The notes beneath the pieces are model-generated. The model did not search any database. It saw only the letters and a program-made list of their open reading frames with translations, and was not told the DNA's origin. Of a DNA stretch of 10,011 bases, positions 5,840 to 10,011 are shown piece after piece. Every line of letters begins with the position of its first letter. Position 1 is the stretch's first letter. Source of the DNA: Oscillospiraceae bacterium (lineage in GTDB: Bacteria; Bacillota; Clostridia; Oscillospirales; Ruminococcaceae); the NCBI GenBank assembly GCA_009776345.1, contig WRLS01000075.1, positions 1 through 10,011 of the forward strand, given 5' to 3'. Both the position numbers and the translations under genes were made by a program.

Positions 5840-6277
5840 TCATCCGCTTGACCCAAAACCGCCGGTACCCCGCGCGGTTTTGTCAATTTCATCGCAGAGC
5901 AGCGGCTCCGGCGTGAAAATCGGTACAATCAGAAGCTGTGCGACCCGCTCACCGTGGCGGACGGTAAAATCGGCTTCCCCGTGATTTGCCAGCGGGATTA
6001 TTATCTCCCCGCGGTAATCGCTGTCTATAACGCCGACGCAGTTAGAAGGCGCAACGCCGAATTTACTGCCCAGCCCGCTTCGCCCGAAAATCAGCCCGAC
6101 AGCACCCATATCGCCAATGGCTATTGCAAGCCCCGTCGGGACCATCGCCCTGCCGCCCGCCGGTATTACAATCGGCGTCCGCGTACACGCGCAAAGGTCA
6201 AGCCCGGCGCTTCCCGGCGTTGCGCGGGTCGGGACAACCGCGTTTTCATCCAGCTTTTTTATTTTAAGATGTTTCAT
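5840..6277 (-). CDS. dut: dUTP diphosphatase (dUTPase)
   Basis: This enzyme hydrolyses dUTP to dUMP and pyrophosphate, keeping uracil out of DNA and supplying dUMP for thymidylate synthesis. The protein has 145 residues, the normal size for a trimeric dUTPase, and all five motifs are present: PGSAGLDL (21-28), GRSGLGSK (65-72), GVIDSDYRGEI (82-92, with catalytic Asp85), GERVAQL (109-115) and the C-terminal P-loop-like RGTGGFGSSG (136-145). GGGAGGT at 6290-6284 fits ATG 6277 best. The adjacent ATG 6280 forms a 4-bp ATGA overlap with the upstream stop and is the alternative. It is the last gene of the minus-strand cluster and is translationally coupled to the U32 gene. A much longer in-frame extension to 6490 overlaps the U32 gene and is not used. 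Confidence 0.97.
   Translation of the reverse strand: MKHLKIKKLDENAVVPTRATPGSAGLDLCACTRTPIVIPAGGRAMVPTGLAIAIGDMGAVGLIFGRSGLGSKFGVAPSNCVGVIDSDYRGEIIIPLANHGEADFTVRHGERVAQLLIVPIFTPEPLLCDEIDKTARGTGGFGSSG
5854..5882 (+). terminator. Possible terminator of the response regulator, inside dut
   Basis: CAAAACCGC (5854-5862) and GCGGTTTTG (5874-5882) are perfect inverted repeats 16 bases after the regulator stop, with a T-run on the 3' side of the stem. The stem lies in the antisense of the last codons of dut. Its symmetry would also let it act on the minus strand, but there it precedes the dut stop, so a role for the plus-strand gene is more sensible. Confidence 0.45.
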
Positions 6278-8310
6278 CATTTTACCTCCCGGTAATAAAG
6301 CCCCCTCGTCTTCTGCCCGTCCGCGGGCAGGCCCTGCGCATATGCCCGCCAAATTTGCCCGCACTGCTCCGGCGTTTCCGCCGTGAAATATAAGGTGCAG
6401 AAATCCACGCACTTCCAATCCTTCAGGCGGTCGGCGAGATACAGCGGCGCGGTATTCAGAAGCTCCGTGACCTGCCCGTTTTGGCGGCAAGTAAAGCAGT
6501 TGCCGAGGCGGTCTGTCAAAGCGCCTTCTTCACCAAGCCCCGCGGGGCGGCTGCGCATTGCCATCAGCGGGAGATAGCCATACGCCAATATCCCGACGGG
6601 CATCGATGAAGCAAGCTTTCTTATTCGGCTGAGCGGCATCTCAATGCTCAAAACCGCGTCAGCAAGCCCGATCGCGCGGTATTCGTCTATTGCCATGCTG
6701 TTTGTGATGTTCAGCGAAAAATCCCCGTGAAGCGTAAAGCCGTGCGCCTTCGCCCGCCCGATCGCCCATAAATTCCCAACAGACGCGTGTTTTATGTCTT
6801 TTAGTTGCAAAAGCTCTGTGTCTTGATCATCTTGCCCGCCGAAACGGAACCTCGGCAGCCGAACGGAAAGCTTTTCGCCGTATCGCAGACGTATATCGGC
6901 GGGGAGCTTTTGCAGCTCACAAAGCGGCAGGCTGATAAGCTGTGCGCCCTCTAAAATTTCACCGGTAAGCTGCCGAGTGTTTTCCGCGTGTACACGTATG
7001 CGCGGCCCCCCACGGCGGCGGGCTGCCGGTATAATTTTATTGTTTTGCTTTTTGTATGGATGCGCCACGGCTTTGCCTCGGATCTCTTCCAGCTGCGAAA
7101 GGGCTTCGCGGCGCATAAAGTTTATCGCGGAGGCGGGGAGCATAAGCCCTTCGCCTATTTTATATTCGGTTCCTGCGGGCAAAAAAGGCGTGCCACCTGT
7201 TTTCGCAAGAAGCCGCCCCGCGCGTTCGGGGTTTAGCGGAGCGGTTTCGGCAGGCTGCGGGACAGCGCCCGTAACAGTAATTTCAGCCCCGCCGCTGTCT
7301 TTTACCCTAAGAAGCGCGGGCTTATTTTCTTTTACCTCAAGCTCCATAAAAACGGGGACAATGGGGTTTTCTTTCGCGTACAGGGCGGCAAGCCCGGGCA
7401 AAATGCGCGCGGAGGCACTCACATCATCTTTACCGCGAACGCCGAACATCTCATCCCCCAGTCGCCCCTCCAAATATCCGTTTGTAAAACCGCCGCGGGA
7501 GAAAACCGCGCGAAGCTCATCCATGCGGGGTTTTTCACCGTCAAGCGCACGGCGGCAAGCCGTTACAGCCGCCGCCGCGTATTCAGGGCGTTTGAGCCTG
7601 CCTTCGATTTTCAGCCCCGCTATGCCGATCCCGGCAAGCTTCGGTATCATCTCAACCGCGGAAAGGTCTTTCAGGGAAAGGGCGTGGCTGCTGCCCTTTG
7701 ATTTAAAAGGCAGGCGGCAGGGCTGGGCGCACAGCCCGCGGTTGCCGCTCCTTGTGCCGATCATTGAGCTTAAGTAGCACTGCCCGCTGATACACATACA
7801 CAAAGCCCCGTGTACGAACACCTCAAGCTCAAGCGTACTGCGCGCGGCGATATATTCAAGCTCCGCAAAAGAAAGCTCCCTGGCAAGCACGGCGCGGGAA
7901 AACCCAAGCTGCTCAAGCATTTTTACGCCGTCTAAATTATGGACAGCTATTTGCGTGGAGGCAAAAAGCGGCAAGGAAGGGCAGTTTTCGCGCACATAGG
8001 CGGCAACGGCAAGGTCCTGCACGATTACAGCGTCAGCACCGGCAGCGCAGGCGGTTTCCAGCGTTTCCTCAAGCTCCGCAAATTCATCGTCAAAAACCAC
8101 GGTATTGACAGTCTGGTAAACCTTTACCCCGCGCGCGCGGCAATACCGGGCGGCCTTCGCAAGCCCGCCCGCATCGAAGTTAGCCGCGCCGCGCCGCGCA
8201 TTTAAGCTTTTGCCGCCCAAGTACACCGCGTCCGCGCCTGTCCGCACGGCGGCGATCAGGCTTTCTTCACTGCCGGCGGGCGCCAGTATTTCCGGTTTAG
8301 TTTTTAACAT
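6277..8310 (-). CDS. U32 family protein, RlhA/YdcP-like (DUF3656-containing)
   Basis: The 677-residue protein opens with ILAPAGSEESLIAAVRTGADAVYLGG, typical of the U32 barrel. It carries the family signature EVFVHGALCMCISGQC (163-178) followed by SSMIGTRSGNRGLCAQPCR. Cysteines C171, C173, C178, C194 and C198 cluster there and could hold an iron-sulfur centre. The length and the region after about 370 fit the large U32 subgroup with a DUF3656 domain, to which E. coli RlhA (23S rRNA C2501 hydroxylation) belongs. RNA hydroxylation is therefore a more likely role than proteolysis, despite the family's name. ATG 8310 has AGGA 8 bases upstream and overlaps the end of zapA by 14 bp; its stop overlaps the dut start. 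The zapA-U32 order is one I know from other Bacillota. Confidence 0.93.
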   Translation of the reverse strand: MLKTKPEILAPAGSEESLIAAVRTGADAVYLGGKSLNARRGAANFDAGGLAKAARYCRARGVKVYQTVNTVVFDDEFAELEETLETACAAGADAVIVQDLAVAAYVRENCPSLPLFASTQIAVHNLDGVKMLEQLGFSRAVLARELSFAELEYIAARSTLELEVFVHGALCMCISGQCYLSSMIGTRSGNRGLCAQPCRLPFKSKGSSHALSLKDLSAVEMIPKLAGIGIAGLKIEGRLKRPEYAAAAVTACRRALDGEKPRMDELRAVFSRGGFTNGYLEGRLGDEMFGVRGKDDVSASARILPGLAALYAKENPIVPVFMELEVKENKPALLRVKDSGGAEITVTGAVPQPAETAPLNPERAGRLLAKTGGTPFLPAGTEYKIGEGLMLPASAINFMRREALSQLEEIRGKAVAHPYKKQNNKIIPAARRRGGPRIRVHAENTRQLTGEILEGAQLISLPLCELQKLPADIRLRYGEKLSVRLPRFRFGGQDDQDTELLQLKDIKHASVGNLWAIGRAKAHGFTLHGDFSLNITNSMAIDEYRAIGLADAVLSIEMPLSRIRKLASSMPVGILAYGYLPLMAMRSRPAGLGEEGALTDRLGNCFTCRQNGQVTELLNTAPLYLADRLKDWKCVDFCTLYFTAETPEQCGQIWRAYAQGLPADGQKTRGLYYREVK

Positions 8311-8632
8311 GCTTGCCGTCCTGCTGCCTTAACGCCGCCAGTGTTTTTTTAGTTTCCTGAAGCTCCGCCCGCGCCCGTGTCGCTTCTTTGTCGTAACGGG
8401 AAATCTGGCGGCGCAGGCTGTCGGCGTTGTCGTCCGTTTTTTTAAGCTGATCCAAGTAATGCAGTGCCGCCAGCAGCAGCGCCTTGTCGGGGGACATCGC
8501 GCTGCTGCCTTTTGTTATTGTATGTATAAGGCTGTCGATTTCCCGCGCGAGGCCCTGTACATAATCAGTTTCTTCGGTGGTTGTTATGGCGTATTTTTGC
8601 CCGTTTACCGTAACGGTCAGCTTTTGGCTCAT
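8297..8632 (-). CDS. zapA: Cell division protein ZapA
   Basis: ZapA binds FtsZ and promotes bundling and stability of the division ring at midcell. This 111-residue protein has the expected N-terminal strand pattern (KLTVTVNGQKYAITTTEE), then DYVQGLAREIDSLI, then the conserved MSPDKALLLAALHYLDQLKK. It ends in a charged coiled-coil tail (about 68-105) that would mediate dimerisation. ATG 8632 has GAGGGG (8647-8642) 9 bases upstream. It follows the LCP-like gene after a 68-bp gap that contains a -10-like TATAAT and overlaps the U32 gene by 14 bp. It is therefore probably the first gene of a zapA-U32-dut operon, perhaps with read-through from upstream. Confidence 0.9.
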   Translation of the reverse strand: MSQKLTVTVNGQKYAITTTEETDYVQGLAREIDSLIHTITKGSSAMSPDKALLLAALHYLDQLKKTDDNADSLRRQISRYDKEATRARAELQETKKTLAALRQQDGKHVKN

Positions 8633-8666
8633 TGAAGAAAACCCCTCTTATTCGGCTTTTGTATAT

Positions 8667-8695
8667 ATTATAATACATTTTTCGCCGGTTGAATA
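8667..8695 (-). promoter_or_regulatory. Probable promoter of the zapA-U32-dut operon
   Basis: On the minus strand a perfect TATAAT (8672-8667) lies in an AT-rich patch, with a predicted start near 8660. The -35 is weak: TATTCA (8695-8690) gives 17-base spacing, and TTCAAC (8693-8688) gives 15. The position in the only sizeable gap between co-directional genes supports it. Confidence 0.45.
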
Positions 8696-8700
8696 GGGGG

Positions 8701-9567
8701 TTAACCAAACCTCTCTGCAATTTTCGCCTTGAATGTATCGGCAAGAATAAAACTGCTTTCGTCCGTAAAATCCGCGCGGATATAAACGGCGATGCCGTAA
8801 TCCAGCCTCGCCAGATATTCCCCGGCATCCTTGCGGATATGATAATCAAGATAAGTGATGTCGCTGTCCGCGATGTTTATGATTTTCTCAAACACGCCGT
8901 CTGCCGCGACGGTTTTGAAGATGTCAATACGCTGATTTATAAAGCTTGCGATCAACTCCCCGGCGCGCTGTGCGCGGGCATCGCCGCCGGCAGCGGACGT
9001 GAGGATTGCCGCGAGCCGCCGCCCGTCCAGAAGCTGCATCCCCGCCTGCAGCGTCATTTCCGCGCCGAGCTGCCAAACCGTAAAATCTTCCGCGAGCGTA
9101 TATTCGATAGAACCGACCGCGTCCGCCGCTGTTATAAAACCCGCGCGGTCAACGCGTATATAACGGTCGGCCGCAATGCCAAGCTCCTCGGCGAGCTTTT
9201 CTTTTGTATACTGCGCGCCGCCGTATTTGTAAACCTCGGAAAGCGGCTCTAGCCTGCCGTTGTTTGTAATCATTGTTTGCGGCGGGAATACGGTGAACGG
9301 GACCTCCCCCGTAATAGGGTTAACGCGCACCAGCATAAATATTTCCGGGATGCCGCCTTTTTCCGCCGTACCCATAGCAAGCACGGTTATCGAATCCTCG
9401 GGAGACGGGCTGTAAGCATCCTCCTGTATCGGCGCGGGGACAGCGGCGGGGCGGGCAAAGCCCAAATTGGCAAGCGCCAAAAACATCAGCGAAAAGCCCA
9501 GAAAGGCAACCGCAAACGCAAGGAAAAAATAACGCGCCGAGCCGGACGGCTGTGTGTTTGGGTTCAT
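8701..9567 (-). CDS. Divergent LytR-CpsA-Psr (LCP)-like membrane protein
   Basis: The 288-residue protein has a cytoplasmic N-terminus, one membrane helix (about 13-37) and an extracytoplasmic domain. SITVLAMGTAEKG, MLVRVNPITGEVPFTVFP, EVYKYGGAQYTKEKLAEELGI and RYIRVDRAGFITAADAVGSIEY follow the order of LCP domains, which transfer wall polymers from lipid carriers to peptidoglycan. Residues expected to be conserved are missing: IPEIFML replaces the usual RSDT-type motif, FPPQTMI replaces the usual PRDT, and no R-x-R is seen near 183-195. It may be inactive, regulatory or a remote relative. ATG 9567 has GGAG (9577-9574) with 6-base spacing. Repeat copy B runs up to this ribosome binding site, so its promoter must be in or beyond the repeat. 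zapA follows. Confidence 0.75.
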   Translation of the reverse strand: MNPNTQPSGSARYFFLAFAVAFLGFSLMFLALANLGFARPAAVPAPIQEDAYSPSPEDSITVLAMGTAEKGGIPEIFMLVRVNPITGEVPFTVFPPQTMITNNGRLEPLSEVYKYGGAQYTKEKLAEELGIAADRYIRVDRAGFITAADAVGSIEYTLAEDFTVWQLGAEMTLQAGMQLLDGRRLAAILTSAAGGDARAQRAGELIASFINQRIDIFKTVAADGVFEKIINIADSDITYLDYHIRKDAGEYLARLDYGIAVYIRADFTDESSFILADTFKAKIAERFG

Positions 9568-9578
9568 GGTAAACTCCG

Positions 9579-9871
9579 AAATAGAAATTAGAAAATAGGA
9601 ATTAGGAATTAGTAAGGGACGAAACGGAAAGTTTTGTACCTATATAAAACCACCCCGGCGCATTCGCGCCACCCCTCCAAGGAGGGGAATAATCTACAAA
9701 GGCAAGTATGAACAAACCTAAAGTAAGGAGCGACACTGGAAGCGCCCGCGCACGTAAGAATAGCGGAAAAAGTCTTTGATTTCTTTTATTCCTAATTCCT
9801 TTTTTCGCGTTCAAGCCCTGGAGCTTGGCTCGGCTGAGCGATTGGGCGGATTATAGAACAAAGCACATGAC
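9579..9871 (-). repeat. Dispersed ~280-bp non-coding repeat, copy B (inverted)
   Basis: This is the reverse complement of copy A at 1-297. Landmarks are the AT-rich CTAATTC-like heptamers (9579-9617), AGTTTTGTACCTAT (9630-9643), hairpins GGCGC/GCGCC and CCCCTCC/GGAGGGG (about 9656-9687), the identical 35-base block (9762-9796) and the conserved TATAAT (9855-9850, minus). The two copies differ in sequence at the GGCGC-type hairpin, yet each still folds there. The homology found here ends at 9871 only because copy A reaches the window start. A 70-codon frame across it is not considered a gene. Confidence 0.85.
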
Positions 9872-10011
9872 GTGCGCGATGAAGGGTACGAAGCTATGCG
9901 GTTTGTCGAAATGGGGGTCCGGGGTCTCCCCGGCGCGTTTTGGTTACTTTGCCGCGTTGCAAAGTAACAGCCCCCGCGGCTTGAGCGGTGAAAAATAACC
10001 GAAGATGAACC
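9872..10011. other. Gene-free end of window with two perfect hairpins
   Basis: CCGGGG-TCT-CCCCGG (9919-9933) and GTTACTTTGC (9943-9952) with GCAAAGTAAC (9959-9968, loop CGCGTT) are perfect inverted repeats. Neither is followed by a T-run. I see no credible gene; a 43-codon frame from ATG 9867 has no ribosome binding site. The stretch may belong to another intergenic repeat or continue beyond the window. Confidence 0.6.

Noticed and set aside
6281..6490. 70-residue N-terminal extension of dut
   Set aside because: It overlaps the end of the U32 gene, has Arg/Ala-rich shadow composition, and the normal dUTPase start has a strong GGGAGGT.
6977..7777. 266-codon plus-strand frame
   Set aside because: It lies wholly antisense to the well-supported U32 gene, has no ribosome binding site, and has low-complexity Arg/Ser/Pro-rich composition typical of a shadow frame in GC-rich DNA.
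9602..9814. 70-codon minus-strand frame across repeat copy B, with about 50 codons also open in copy A
   Set aside because: In copy A the TTG start position is a TAG stop, and most base differences between copies change the amino acid. There is no sign of selection on a protein and no ribosome binding site.
1..9871. Composite transposon bounded by the two inverted repeats
   Set aside because: The interior holds chromosomal housekeeping genes (dut, zapA, tRNA-Pro, xylB), no transposase, and both repeats are placed as gene leaders, so a composite transposon is not supported.

Overview
The window looks like chromosomal DNA of a moderately GC-rich Bacillota bacterium of the class Clostridia, plausibly Oscillospiraceae-like. 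The evidence is strong AGGAGG-type ribosome binding sites, sigma-A type promoters with TTGACA/TATAAT boxes, a ZapA - U32 protein - dUTPase cluster, a clostridial-type hypothetical protein (1647-2408), a DUF4867-xylulokinase pair, and a tRNA gene with no encoded CCA. I see no transposase, phage gene, CRISPR array or rRNA.

Layout. Bases 1-297 are a non-coding repeat (copy A) that ends at the ribosome binding site of a HlyD/MacA-like adaptor lipoprotein (310-1554, +). A strong palindrome (1579-1642) separates this from a convergent gene on the minus strand (1647-2408). That gene encodes a PD-(D/E)XK nuclease-like protein with a possible C-terminal winged helix. Two back-to-back sigma-A promoters (2437-2510) drive it and, divergently, a two-gene sugar operon: a DUF4867 cupin-like protein (2550-3194) and xylulokinase (3191-4663), overlapping by 4 bp. 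Bases 4664-5016 hold no gene but a dense series of palindromes: a short GC hairpin, a second copy of the 1579-1642 repeat, an 11-bp direct repeat, and a 182-bp MITE-like element with perfect 13-bp terminal inverted repeats. A clean promoter (5017-5045) then precedes tRNA-Pro(UGG) (5059-5132). An OmpR/PhoB-type response regulator (5163-5837) follows 30 bases later and may be co-transcribed.

The right half is on the minus strand. Read in transcription order it is a divergent LytR-CpsA-Psr-like membrane protein (9567-8701), zapA (8632-8297), a U32/RlhA-like protein (8310-6277) and dut (6277-5840). The last three overlap in series and look like one operon. dut ends 2 bp from the stop of the convergent response regulator. 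Bases 9579-9871 are copy B of the window-start repeat, inverted, again ending at a ribosome binding site, here that of the LCP-like gene. The final 140 bases contain two perfect hairpins and no convincing gene.

Functionally the window mixes housekeeping functions (cell division, dUTP sanitation, tRNA, probable RNA hydroxylation), pentulose catabolism, two envelope proteins and one orphan regulator. I do not see an obvious defence or mobile system. The most unusual signals are the inverted pair of ~280-bp repeats docked directly onto the start sites of two envelope genes, the MITE-like palindromic element, the cupin-like partner of xylulokinase, the nuclease-like hypothetical protein, and the LCP-like protein that lacks the family's key residues.
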